From Magnetococcales bacterium (GTDB lineage: Bacteria; Pseudomonadota; Magnetococcia; Magnetococcales; Magnetaquicoccaceae): a stretch of 33,094 bases of DNA. Positions 17,119-29,100 of the stretch are shown one piece after another. Location: the NCBI GenBank assembly GCA_015232825.1, contig JADFYY010000012.1, forward strand, positions 1 through 33,094, read 5' to 3'. The notes beneath the pieces are model-generated. The model made no database searches and was not told where the DNA came from. It worked only from the letters and a program-made list of their open reading frames with translations. The translations under genes were made by a program, and so were the position numbers. The stretch's first letter is position 1. The number at the start of each line of letters is the position of its first letter.

Positions 17119-17454
17119 CTAAGGTTCTTCGGATTTTTTGAGGGTCAGCAAAGAGGCCAGAAAGACATTTTGTCCGCGTTGGGCCCGGCTGAGATTGGGA
17201 GTTTGCACGGGTTTTGCTTCCTGGAGTACGGGTGGGAGGGGAGGTGTGGGGATTACAGGAGGAGCTTTACGTTCCTGTAGCAATTGTGCCACCACACGCG
17301 CTCGACTGATCCCTGTGGCTTCAACCACTTTGTCAAGTTGCGTGAGTTCTTCATCCGTCAGCCAAATTTCTACCCGTTTCATCCCTTCCATGCGCCGTTT
17401 GCGATAGGCCATGACGCGGGTGGAAGGGGAATCATGAATTTTTTTCTGCGCCAT
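17119..17454 (-). CDS. Small ribbon-helix-helix-like putative DNA-binding protein
   Basis: A protein of 111 residues. A basic N-terminus (RVMAYRKRRMEGMK) leads into a short strand KRVEIWLT and two helices (DEELTQLDKVVEATG, SRARVVAQLLQERK) at about 26-61. This is the order and spacing of the Arc/MetJ/CopG ribbon-helix-helix fold. A proline-rich linker and a 35-residue tail follow. It may be a dimeric DNA-binding regulator of this operon or of cysC. I choose ATG 17454 over a longer in-frame start at 17502 because GGAG (17464-17461) lies six bases upstream. The kinase gene starts 50 bases downstream, so co-transcription is likely. The gene diverges from cysC with a 108-base gap. Confidence 0.68.
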   Translation of the reverse strand: MAQKKIHDSPSTRVMAYRKRRMEGMKRVEIWLTDEELTQLDKVVEATGISRARVVAQLLQERKAPPVIPTPPLPPVLQEAKPVQTPNLSRAQRGQNVFLASLLTLKKSEEP

Positions 17455-17562
17455 ATTGTTCTCCGTGCCTGTTGGGCCAGCACTTGATATGATGAAATCC
17501 AACTAAGGATCCTAACAAAATCGGATCGGAATCACCACCTTTAGCAGAAGGCACACGACCCA

Positions 17563-18162
17563 ATGACACAGCAAACAAGTCCCAACGCCGTCTGGCAGGC
17601 TGTCAACGTCTCCCGTCAGGATCGAGAGAAGATGAATGGCCACCGGGGAATCATCCTTTGGTTTACCGGACTCTCTGGATCGGGCAAGTCTACCCTGATT
17701 CACGAGTTGGAGAAAATATTTTTTGCCGCCAACCGTCACACCTATGCCCTAGATGGCGATAATGTCCGCCATGGGTTGTGTGGTGATCTGGGATTTTCCA
17801 ATGAGGATCGGGTGGAGAATATCCGTCGCATCGGAGAGGTGGCTAAACTCATGCTGGATGCGGGTTTGATAGTGTTATGCGGATTCATCTCACCGTTTGG
17901 GGCTGACCGTCAGCGGGTGAGGGGGTTGGTTGGTGCGGATGATTTTGTGGAGGTTTATTGTCGTTGTTCCCTGGAGGTGTGTGAGGACCGCGATGTCAAG
18001 GGTCTCTACCGCAAGGCTAGGGCCGGGGTGATCCCGGAATTCACCGGCATCACCTCTCCTTATGAAGTCCCAGAGTCCCCAGAATTGATTCTGGATACTG
18101 GGACCGAATCCATTGATGCGTGTGTGCAACAGGTGTTGGCATTGTTGGCCAACCGGCTTTAG
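17563..18162 (+). CDS. cysC: Adenylylsulfate (APS) kinase
   Basis: A protein of 199 residues, typical of single-domain CysC. It uses ATP to convert adenosine 5'-phosphosulfate to PAPS in the cytoplasm, for sulfate reduction or for sulfation. The P-loop GLSGSGKS is at 36-43 and the APS-binding DGDNVRHGL at 64-72. GFSNEDRVENIRR and the family CGFISPF segment follow, and the C-terminal half has the family's KGLYRKARAG and EFTGITSPYE. ATG 17563 has AGAAGG about 11 bases upstream. No cysD, cysN, cysH or sulfotransferase is adjacent, so the route it serves is not shown here. It converges with the HEAT-repeat gene with only 10 bases between stops and no clear terminator. Confidence 0.95.
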   Translation: MTQQTSPNAVWQAVNVSRQDREKMNGHRGIILWFTGLSGSGKSTLIHELEKIFFAANRHTYALDGDNVRHGLCGDLGFSNEDRVENIRRIGEVAKLMLDAGLIVLCGFISPFGADRQRVRGLVGADDFVEVYCRCSLEVCEDRDVKGLYRKARAGVIPEFTGITSPYEVPESPELILDTGTESIDACVQQVLALLANRL

Positions 18163-18172
18163 GTTGACAACC

Positions 18173-20158
18173 TCACTGCCCTGGGACAATGTATTTATAA
18201 ATGGTTCGCTTTACTGGCATATCGGGATTGGTTTTCAACATCTCTTTGAGTGTCAAAAGATTTTCCGGGTTGCTTTTGCCACTCTTGCCCAGTATGTCCA
18301 CCATGATGATCTGCTCTGCTGGATGCGTAACAGCCAACGCATTACTATTGGCCCATTTCAACCCATCCTGATTTAAAGTCAAATCGCCAATGGTCTTCAA
18401 GGCAACGGTCTTGACCTTGGTGGAAGACTCATTGCCATAATGTTGAATGAGGGCGTTCATAATCGCGGGATCATCCATGCGTCGCATCGCCGTATAGGCA
18501 CTTGCGCGGACCCTCTCATCTTCGGCGGTGAAAAACGGCTCTACCTTGGGAGCCAGTTGTTTGTCGCCATAATTGCCAATGGCCACCAAAGTCTCCAATT
18601 GCGCATCGGCGGATTGAACCTGTCCTAATTGCGTCTCCAGCAAGATGCCAACTTTGGTTTTGGTCTCTTCATTCAACTTCTCCCCTTGTCCCAAATCGCC
18701 AATCGCCAGCATGGCCATGGATTTCATCTGTCTGGTTTTGGCACCATCCGTGGAAGAGGTGTCCTGCTTGTAGAAGTTGAACAGCTCATCGACCAAAAAA
18801 GGTTGGGGGTGTTCAAAGCCGTGAACCGTCATCAAGGCACGCATCCGCGTTACCTCGGAACGGGATGAATTGCTGATGGCCGTCACAACCGCCTTTTGGG
18901 CCTCACTGTGACCGGATTCGGCCAGCAGACGCCACAAGGTGAGTTGCATCTCCTGGTTCAAACGTTCACGATGGCTATCCCGATCCAAAATGTCGATGAG
19001 TTCTACAGAGGCCTGAGGGTGACGGCGCAAATAGTTGATCATGAATTTTGCAGCCAACATTTCGTCATTGTTCTCTTTGGTTTGGGACATTTGCTTGAAC
19101 AAATCCACCGCCCCATCCAGAGGCAAACCCGCCGCCATTTGATCCAAAACAGAATCCGTCTCATAATACCGGATGGATAAATAACGGTCTGACTGCAATC
19201 GCTCGGTGAATTGTGCAAACAATTCAGGAAACAGTCCCGTGGTGTTCTTTTCCAGCAGGTTTAAAGTGGTTTCGCTCTCTGCGTTCGACCATTCGTAAGA
19301 ACCGGAAAGTGTGGCCGTTTTTTCTTTGTATTCCAGGGAGGTCAGCCACGGACCTTTCATGGCCATGGTGATCTTTCCTGAAGAATTGCGCACGCGAACC
19401 GTGGAGTTGGCAATGGCGGAATTGTCATTGGCAAAGGTTCCTGAGTAGGTGTGCTTTTCCTTGCCAATAACCACGCGATTCTCTTTGACAGCCAAGGTTT
19501 CGATATGATAGTTGGCCTGATAACGTCCCACCATATCTGTCTCGGTGGCACTCCAAGCGGTTTGCCCCTCTTTGGGAAGGGTGATCTGTAGACCCAGCAA
19601 CAGATTTTTTACCAATTTCTGGGCATTGACGGGAACACCACGGGTGAATTCAAAGTGATCGAATATCCCCTGACTGGTCATGGTGAATGTGAATGGTTCA
19701 CCAAGGGGGGGCGTGTAGAGGCTCTTTTCCTGATTGATTTTGTGTTCCAGGTGTTGGATCAGCCCTGCCACATTCCAGATACCCGGTTCACGGGGATAAA
19801 ATTTGAGAGACAACTCACCCAGAAAGCTAGACTCCACCGGCACCAGCACCCCCTGGCCAGAAGATGGCGTTGGGACGCTACCTCCAGACAGGTTGGGTTG
19901 CATGAACGAAAAATCGATGGCCGCCTTGGAGTGGGTATTAAACCGCCAGACCGCAACCTGACCATCCTTTGGACTGAACCGCAATAAAACAGCCGGTTCA
20001 GGGACGATTTCCTCCAGGGAGGCCTTGTCCGAATGGGACGCGCCTCCTTTTGTGGGAGAGGTGGCAACTGGAGCCTGACTGGCTGGTTTGAGCCACCAGA
20101 ACAGCACAAAAGCCGCCACCACAAGGAACAGCAATCCATAGAGCCAGTTTTTCTTCAT
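18173..20158 (-). CDS. Membrane-anchored HEAT-repeat protein coupled to the giant lipoprotein
   Basis: A protein of 661 residues. MKKNW and a hydrophobic stretch (about 5-23) form an N-terminal anchor, so the body is periplasmic. A low-complexity linker leads to a beta-rich region (about 60-330, with many alternating strands), then a helical region (about 380-660) with HEAT-like repeats (ERVRASAYTAMRRMDDPAI and similar). Beta-rich plus helical superhelix resembles large lipid transfer proteins such as vitellogenin and MTP, but I cannot prove that. I choose ATG 20158 rather than an upstream start at 20191 because it forms an ATGA overlap with the stop of the giant gene, so translation is coupled. 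It may help export, fold or lipid-load that neighbour. Confidence 0.75.
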   Translation of the reverse strand: MKKNWLYGLLFLVVAAFVLFWWLKPASQAPVATSPTKGGASHSDKASLEEIVPEPAVLLRFSPKDGQVAVWRFNTHSKAAIDFSFMQPNLSGGSVPTPSSGQGVLVPVESSFLGELSLKFYPREPGIWNVAGLIQHLEHKINQEKSLYTPPLGEPFTFTMTSQGIFDHFEFTRGVPVNAQKLVKNLLLGLQITLPKEGQTAWSATETDMVGRYQANYHIETLAVKENRVVIGKEKHTYSGTFANDNSAIANSTVRVRNSSGKITMAMKGPWLTSLEYKEKTATLSGSYEWSNAESETTLNLLEKNTTGLFPELFAQFTERLQSDRYLSIRYYETDSVLDQMAAGLPLDGAVDLFKQMSQTKENNDEMLAAKFMINYLRRHPQASVELIDILDRDSHRERLNQEMQLTLWRLLAESGHSEAQKAVVTAISNSSRSEVTRMRALMTVHGFEHPQPFLVDELFNFYKQDTSSTDGAKTRQMKSMAMLAIGDLGQGEKLNEETKTKVGILLETQLGQVQSADAQLETLVAIGNYGDKQLAPKVEPFFTAEDERVRASAYTAMRRMDDPAIMNALIQHYGNESSTKVKTVALKTIGDLTLNQDGLKWANSNALAVTHPAEQIIMVDILGKSGKSNPENLLTLKEMLKTNPDMPVKRTIYKYIVPGQ

Positions 20159-23100
20159 GGCGTGGCGACCGAAACTCCTGAAAGAGCCCAAGTGGGCGTG
20201 CCGCTTAGTGTCGCATCGTGCTTGCCCGTTTGATCCGTCAGGGTGGTGCCAGATTCTTCATCAAATCGGTAATAGACCTCCAAGCCCGTTTCCGATCCAG
20301 AGATGATCTTGGATTTGTAGGCACTGATTTCACTGGCCGTTCTGGCCACACTCCAAATGCGCAACTCATCGAGTTGACCTTTGAAACGTTTGTCAAAATT
20401 GTCTATGCCAATCAGAAGATCCGTGCCGACTGTGGTATTCAGGGTCGTACTCGTCTGAGTAAAGAAGCTGGTCTCTAGAACACCATCCACATAAATTTTG
20501 GCATCGGTGATATTCGGTGTACCATCATTTTCAAAGGAAACCGCCACATGATGCCAAGCCCCATTGTTTACCGCAGTATTGCCAGTTTTTTTCCCGACGT
20601 TAATATTAACCTGAACGCCGCCATTGGTGTCAAGATTGATGGCCCATTTGTTACCTATGGTATTGGTTCCCCAATAAATCAATCCTCCTGAGGTTGCCGT
20701 CGTATTGATCCAGAATTCAACTGTTCGTGCAGAACTACCGGTAATTCCAGTATAACCAGTCACCTTTGCCGAGTCGGTCGTGCCATTTAATACCAAGGCG
20801 TTACCCGCACTGTAAATCGAGGCCCCAGAAAGAGTCCAGGAAAGGTCACCACTCATCGTGGCATCACGCTTTTTACTGGTCTGATCCACCAGAGTACTGC
20901 CTGTCCCCTCATCAAAACGGTAATAGGCTTCTAAACCGGTTTCCGTGCCAGCCAACGTCTTATAGCGGTAGGCAATGAGATCACTTTGAGTTCTGGCCAC
21001 ACTCCAAATGCGCAGTTCATCCATTTGGCCACTGTAATGTCGGTCAAAATTGTCATTGCCAATCATAACATTTGAAAGAGCTACCGTATTGACGGTTCCG
21101 CTCTCTTTGAAGTAGAAACTGGTCTCCAAGATGCCATCCACATAGATTTTGGCATCGCTTATGTCCGGCGTACCGTCATTTTCAAAAGTGACTGCAATAT
21201 GATGCCAGTTGCCATTGTTTACAGCGGTTGATCCCGTCATTCTGCCTGTACCTGCCGTTACCTGCACGCCTCCATTGGTGTCAATGCTGATGCCCCATTT
21301 TTTACCCGTGGCATCGGTTCCCCAGTAAACCAATGCTTTCGAAGATGCATTGACCGTTGTCGTTTTGATCCAAAGCTCCACTGTTCTTGCAGAAGTACCG
21401 GTAATGCCCGTGTAGCCAGTCACTGAGGCCTGATCTGTTGAACCATTCAAAACCCATGAACTGCCAGCGGAAGATACCAGATTGCTGTTGCTCCAGGTCA
21501 GATCAAAGTTGGTCGCGCCAGCTTTGCCATAGAATTCAATCTTGACATCATGATACCCCTGAGTCATGGGCCAGTTTGTGGTGAGTTTCTTGCCCGCAGC
21601 ACCATTCCAGCCGTTGATCGCCTCAATTCCGTCTAAGTACAAGATGGCCCCAGATGTGGCAGTCAGTGAGAAAGTGTAGGCGTTTTCATCAAAATAGTAC
21701 ATGCCACTTCCTCTGGCACTGAAATCTGTACCGGTCGTTATGCCCGATGGAACAAGGTTAGTAAGACCGCTAAGAGTGGTCATGGTAGCACTGGTTTTGC
21801 TACCATCGGTCGTATTGACCGGGGTGCCAGTAAAAGTGGTTGAACCACTGTAATAGTTGGTATACATCTTTTCAGGTTCGACCAGAGTCCAGCCTACAAA
21901 CACATCGGCATCACCGGTATTTTCGGCATACTCAACCTTGATGGTGTGAACCGCCGCATCGACAATGGCCACGTTGTGATAGGTTTTGGTGTCGGAGACC
22001 GTGTTCCATTGGTCTACCACCAGACGGTTGTCCACCCAGAGACGCACTTTATCGTCCGCCTTTACAGTGAACATATAAACGCAAGTATCATTGACCTCAG
22101 AGGTACTCGCATTGGCATTGACGGTGCCATCGGAGTTGTAGGCGTCAATGCCATTGCAGGAGGTACTCGTGCTGGTGAAATCAAAGCTACCAACCCAGCG
22201 CACACCAAACGAGTCCTTGCCATTGTTGTTGGCGGAATCGAGTGCGGTATCGATGGGTTGCATGGAATAGGTGGGGGACGAGCTGCTCCAGTTGAAGTTG
22301 ATGGCTGTTGTGTAGTCCCCTACCTTGATCGCCGCATCCTTGCGGATCAGGATGGGGTCAATCGCTGTGCTGTTTGCATCGGTGTTTGCAGTGCTGGAGG
22401 CTTCCATATCCGTTGCAGTACGGTAGTAGTACCCGGTCAGTTCGCCATTTTTTTGCGCACTCCAGGTCAATTGACTGGATCGAGGATTGGTCAGTTTGCG
22501 CGAGCTATAATCATCGTAGAGCTTCGCATAAACGGCGATGGAATGATACCCCTTGGTCATGGCGATTGAGGTTAAAAAGGAGGTGGAACTGTTGTGCGAC
22601 CACCCGCCTGAATAGACCACGCCATCGATGGTAATGGTCATCCCAGGGTTGGTATAGGCGATGAAGTCATAGGTCGTATCGGTGTCAAAGTAGAAGTATC
22701 CCTCATATCGCATGTACTCATAACTCGGAGTGCCCAGAGATTTGATGTCGGCATTGATGTCATCGACAATGTCAATGGTGGTCTCGGTCGTCAATCCACC
22801 ATTGGTGGCCCCTGTGATGATTCCAGTTTTTAGCCATTTACTCACGGGCAAGTAGGTCAAGGAAATCTCAGGCGTGACGGAAATGGTCGATCCATCCGAT
22901 TTCTTGCGACTGGTTTCATGAAAATAATTGAGCCAGAGGGTGTGTGTGCCAGAGTTCAACTCGACTGGGGAGGAGAGGACGGTCTCAACTTCGGTTTGGA
23001 TGAAGGGGACGGTGGTTTTACTTCTGCTATATGTGTCGATGATTTGCACGTTATCGACGCCCAATAGCACCCGATCATCGCTTTTGAGCTTAAAGATCCA

Positions 23101-26100
23101 ACTGGTATTCTTCGTGGCGGAAAATTTCTTTTCCCAACTGACAGCAAATTTACTGGGGTCCACCATCTTGGTGACATCTGTACTGGCTTCTCCAGAGGGG
23201 GAGGCCGAACCCCAAGTGTGGTCGATGGTTTGCTCATAGTCTCTCCAGACCACAGGGGGATTCATATCTGTGTTGTTGTAGTAGGTGGCTGTGAAGCCGG
23301 TATAGTTCGATGGTGTCCAGTAGAAGTCAATGTCTGCCGATGTCGGGGTTTTGCTGCTCGTATCCTTGGTGTACTTGACATCCACCTCATAGAGTGCGTC
23401 CGAGGTGAGCGTCATGGTGGTGGATTTGTCGATGGCCGAAAAGCGATCATCAAAGGTGAAATAGGCGTACAAACCAGAGGTGGTCGAAGAGAGACGGCTG
23501 TTCATATTGGCGGAAATTTCGGATTGTGTGCGCACCTTATTCCACAGGCGCAGCTCATCCATCCGGCCATCCATCGAGCGCGTCTGTGTATAGGGGCGGC
23601 CAATGAAGACGCCGCTGGCGGTTTTGCCGTTGTCAAATGAGTAGGACATGGACTTTGTGGCTTTTAGAACCCCATTCACATAGAGGTTGAAAACGGATGT
23701 TCCTGAATTGTTGGTGCTATAGGTGGCGGCAATGTGATACCAAGTATTTGTAGTCAATGCGGTACTGCTCTCTACCCGAGCATCATCACTTCCACCCTTC
23801 TGGTAAATAAAGAACGGTTTGCCACCTGTGATGCCCGTGTGAATCTCCATGGTGCTGTCGGCGTGACCAAAGCCATCGGAACCAGATCGGTCTCCAGCAT
23901 AAAAGAAGACTCGATCTCCAAGGTTGTCCAATTTGACCCAATGTTCGATGGTTCCACTGGTGACCGCGCTGAAGGGGGTCTTCAGAGATGAACTTAAATC
24001 TACATAATCGTTGTCACCATCCAGAACCAAACTACCTTTGATCAAACTATTGGTGCTGATGGTGGTTGCAGACAGCGTATCTGTAGCGGTGTCAATAGAG
24101 GCCCCATTGGTCAAGTTACCGGTATAGCTGTTTACGTTATCCAAGATCTGCGTCGAACTGTAGGTCGGCAATTTTCCCATGGATTGACCGTTGACTGTGG
24201 CTGTGACACTGTCATCGGTGGTCAGATGAAAAACGTAAGTCCCGGCATCAAAGTCAAAGTTTCCCTTCCACTCGAGTGAAGAGGGGGGGCTGGTTGAAGA
24301 ATAATCGATGTTGGCCGCAAGAGAAAGAGTGCCATCGGTGTTGACGACATAACGATTTCTGGGACCAAATATTTTGATCCTGGGATCTTTCAGATTCTTG
24401 GTCCATTTAACGCCACTCCATTCAAAGATGGAAACCTCCTTTCGGAATTTGATCTTGATAAAACCAGCTTTCATGGAAAATTCAGCAAAGGCATAAAATT
24501 CACCATCCAGGGTACGAATCACCAGAGGTGTCTCATACTTGATAACCGCTACAGGGAGTGTCTTGTTTAACAGAAAACTGGATTTTAAGTAAAGGTCAAG
24601 CTCCAGTATCGTTAAGCTCATTCCGACTCCAGCAATGGCGGTAATTTTTACACCGCCCTGCTTGGAAGAGAGTCCAACTCCCGCCTCGGCAAACCCCTTC
24701 ACTGAGAAGAATGGACCAAAGTATGAACTGACCATTTGATCGTTGTTGATTGTAAGCGATCCGTGCAGACCGATTGAGCCCACGACTCCCGCTTTGACGA
24801 CCACGGGAATACCACCGATGAAATACTGCTTCTCCATCTCCATCAATTTTTTTGAGAGGATATAGTTTTCGTTACCATTCCAGTCCAAAGAAGACCAGAG
24901 TTCCTCGGTCTTTGTGGCCGTTTTCCCTTTGCAGGTACCGGTCGTGAAAAAGTCGTTGAGCGCGTTAACGGTTAGCTCAGTGGCTTTGCCGAGGTCAATC
25001 CCTCCTTGAAAGATGGTCCAATAAGATGTACCCAGAATTTTGATGTCAACATTCATATCGCTGCAATACGGATTTTCACCATTAAACTGGGCCCCGACAT
25101 CCAGGCTGAGCATGCTTTTTTTAATGCCAAACAAGGTGATATCAAAGCTGCTGCCACCATCGGCTTCAGCGTTGTACGGCACATCATTTGAGATATCTCC
25201 GTAGTCAAGACCGCCATTTAGAGAGTAGGAGATGGCAACGACGTCGTTGCCATTGGATACCGTCGTGTTCCCCAAGCTGACAAAATTGGTGCGACTGCTT
25301 GCGCTGCTGCTGCCGCTATCATAGAAGCGGACATTTTGGGGCTTGGAAACACTTTTGCCGACCAGGAAAATGACCGGGATGGTTTTGACATTGTCCGCAC
25401 GATTGTTTTCCCACTCGGCCACCCGGCTTTCTGGGTCCAGACGAACCACCAGACTGGCCTCGGTATCCTGGGTCAGATTGGCTAGGGAATCATAGGCCTC
25501 ACCATTCAAATAAAGCTCATAGGTATGCCCTTTTTGTGACTGCTTGAAGAGCGAAGCGCAACGTTCCTTGCCTTGGTCTTGGATACAATTCACCTCATAG
25601 GTTTTGGCAGATTGCAGCTTCGGTCGTCCCTGATTATCTGAAAGACGAATGCTTAAAGGAAAGGTCTTCCCAGAGATTTGCAGCTCTGCCGTAACATTGA
25701 CCGCTGAGGTGGTGTCCTGGGCCATGGATTCCACTTCCATGTTCAAGGAAAGATCCGCTGCGAAGGGGGGGGAGGTTCCATCATCCAGACGACTTTCCGG
25801 CAGTACAAAGCTGTTGTTGCCCAATGTTGCGGAAAGAATGCGCAAGTTGGGTTTGTCTGGCGTGCCAATGATCACACTGGCTGGAGCCACCAAGACGTTA
25901 TCGGACAGGTCAGCGGAACTTTCACTTTGCAGGGCATCATCTGCGCCTGTGTAGTCGTAGCGGCCTATGCTGAAAACTGCGGCATAAGTACCGTTTGCCA
26001 CCTCGTTTGGAATTAGGAAGGCATGTTCCACCTGTGCCGAAAGGAATTTGGAGTCGGTATACTTAATGGTGGTCGAGGTGTGTTTATCCTGGGTTTGAGT

Positions 26101-29100
26101 CACCGTCGTGTTGGAGAGCTTCTGTCCGAGGCTGGGAATGTTCAGCGCGGTCAGGGTATAATCTGGGGTGAAGTTGGTCGGATCAATTTTCAGATCGCTT
26201 ACGCTTCCAGTTGGCAGTTTGACAAGAAAAAGTTTGACAATGCTGTTGTATTTGGGCTCCTCGCTGGTCACATTGAAACGCACGGTGCTGGCCATACCGG
26301 CCTGCATGGTATCTTCCACCCAGACATCGGTGAATTTCAGATTGCCAGCCTCAAAGGCTGGAACATACGTGTCATCACCGACACCATCGACAACAACCTG
26401 AGAATCGGACGTCGCTGCGGTATAAGAGACCGGAACCGCCAACCCCTTGGCGATGACCATGGAGAATTTCCCTTGCTCATCCGTGTCTGCCGTGGCCACG
26501 ACATTGCCCGACATATCCAGAGCGGAAACCGTCGTTTTTCCGGTCACCTTGCCGTTGGTGTAAAGTGCCTGACCGTTTTGCGTATAGGTATCGGTCACGG
26601 AATAAACGGTATTGTCCTTGGTATCGCGCTTGTACAGATAAAGATCGTAACCACCCTCACCCCCAGGCCGCTTGGAGTGAAACAGAATGTGCTGGGCATG
26701 GCGGGTCAGTGCGGGGGCCGCATCTTCAAAATCGCTATTCAAAGAGGGCAGGAAAATGAACTGCTTGGTACTTAACTCGTACAGGAAGACGTCATAACCC
26801 ACATGCTGCAAATCCGGGTTGTCGCGGTTGCTGTAAAAGGCCAGATAATCGCCATCTGGGGTCAAATAGGGGCGAGAGTCGGTAAACTCCGAAGCAAAAG
26901 AGGCAGACATCGGGACCGAGGCATTGCTGCTGCGCTCATACAACACAATATTTTTTCTGCCTTGTTGCGTGGTTTCGCGTTCAAAGGCATACAGCAGGTT
27001 ATCCTTGCCACCAATAGAGGGGGCCAACTCACTTTTGGAGGTCGTAATCTTGCGTGATGAGGTATCCACAAACTGCTTGTTGACAAGATCATATACCAGA
27101 ATATCGGCATTGGCCCCTGAAACAGGATCGGATCGCCTTTGGAAAATCAGACGTGAACCATCGCTGTTGAGTTTGGGATTAGACTCCTCTAGTGAGGTCG
27201 CCAGATCAGGAAAACTCATGAAGGCTTTGTTTTGGAGATCATATACCCGGATATCCAGCATGGTCTCTTTGGTGCCAAGGGATGCAAAGGCAATATAACG
27301 GCCATCCCCACTGATGCTGGGTCTGGTGTCATCACTGTTTGTATTGAGTCCAGGATACGTAACCAGTCCCACTCCAACGCGGTAAACGTAGATATCATAG
27401 CCCTCCATCCCATCGGGGCGGTTGCTTTGAAAGACAATGGTTTGGCCATCGTTGCTGATGTCGCCATACATGTCATCGCCGATACCGTTCAATCCAGGCA
27501 GTTTGACGAAATGGTGGTCTTCATCGACAATCGATTTGGATGGCGTGACCGCATCCTCATGCCGAACCAGGAACAGCTCGCCAAATGGTCCGCCATTCAG
27601 ATAGCTGACCAAGTCAAATCCAAGAATATATTGGCTCCAGTAATCCAAGCCTAGAACCATACGGTAGGATTTTTTGCTAAGATCGGCCACATCGATTTTG
27701 ACGACCGGTACGTTGTCGGCAATTTTCAGGATGTTGTCCGAGCCAAACATCACCAGTGAGACCGAGACCCGGTTGATAGTACCCCAGGATCCGGCTGTTT
27801 TGTCATAGCCTAAGGCAACGGCCACCTCTGTATCCATTTGGATACGATCCTTGACCAAGGTGGCTGGCAAAAGTTTGCTCATTTTTGCAATGTTTCCAGG
27901 CTCTGTCCCTGTGTAATGGGCAGAAACCTGTTGCGAACCACTGGCAAAGGAATCCGCATAAAACGGAATCTCCATGCTGAGTGTACTTGTTTTTGGTTCA
28001 GACCCCATCTTGCCAGCGACACTCGTATAATAGGCCTTGTGTTTGGAAATGCCGCCAATTTTTGGCATCTGGCCCAGACTCATCCCTGACGCACCATTGG
28101 CATTGATGCTAATTTCAATCATATTGATTTCTGGCAAGAAAACCCGAATCGGAATGTCGGCGGTCAAGGGGATATTTTGACCACTCCCTCCTGGAGGAGA
28201 TTGGTTCGTACCCGTGTCTGTGGGTGTCTGTCCAGTTCCAGTTGGCGGCGGAGTTGTGGTACCCGTTCCAGCTGGAGGCGGGGGAGGAGGTGGCGGATTC
28301 ACGCCAAGGCGGGGCTTGTCGATACCACTGGAGGCAATACTATTGCCTGACGTTGATCCAGAGGACTCACTGCCATTATCGATACCAAAAATACCCTTGG
28401 CATCAATCAGGTCAAGTTGCAGGGCCGTCGCGCAATCTTGACGTTTGGCAACAATGACATTGAAACTTTTTGACCGGTGGTTGCCAACAGTAATTTCGGT
28501 TTTGGCGATGGTTCCAGAGACTTTCCCCAATCCAAGCGAGAATTGAACCGGTTGTTGATTTTGTGCAGGCACAACCCCTGGTGGCAAAGAATCGGCAAAC
28601 AGCACCACAGCACTTAACGAGTTATCGACCAAAAGATCATACTTTTGACCAGCCATGGAGACAGGGAGCATGTACAAGCCAGCTGAGGATGCTTTCAGTG
28701 GCATGAATTCATGTTGTGTTGTGGAGGCTGTTGCGGCGGGTGTTTCCGTTGCGGCCAGATTGTATTGATAGATGTCGCTGCCTCCTTCACCACCCGGTCG
28801 CCGCGATTGGAAGAGCAATTTGTGGCCTGAATCGGTAAACCGTGGATAGATTTCATCCATGTCGGAGTTGAGACCCGGATATTTTTTGGTGATTCCTGAT
28901 TTCAAGTCAACCAGATAGATATCCCGATCAAACAGACCGGCATTGGGATCTTTTCGGTTGCTGTGCAGAGCCAGAGTCTGACCATCGGCACTCAAAGCGG
29001 GTGAGAGTTCATCTCTGGTGGTATTGACGCCGCGCACCCCTTCCGAAAGAGTCACGGTTTTCTTTTGTTGCAGGTCATAAAGGGCGATGTTGCGTTGAAC

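Noticed and set aside
18161-18173. Small palindrome between cysC and the HEAT gene as a terminator
   Set aside because: The stem is only five bases with a three-base loop and no U tract.
21946-22569. 207-residue open frame on the plus strand
   Set aside because: It is antisense to PA14-like domains of the giant gene. The Gly/Val-rich product reflects the opposite-strand codons.
28190-28320. CRISPR-like or minisatellite repeat
   Set aside because: The repetitive look comes from in-frame Pro and Gly/Thr codons in one protein linker. There are no regular spacers.
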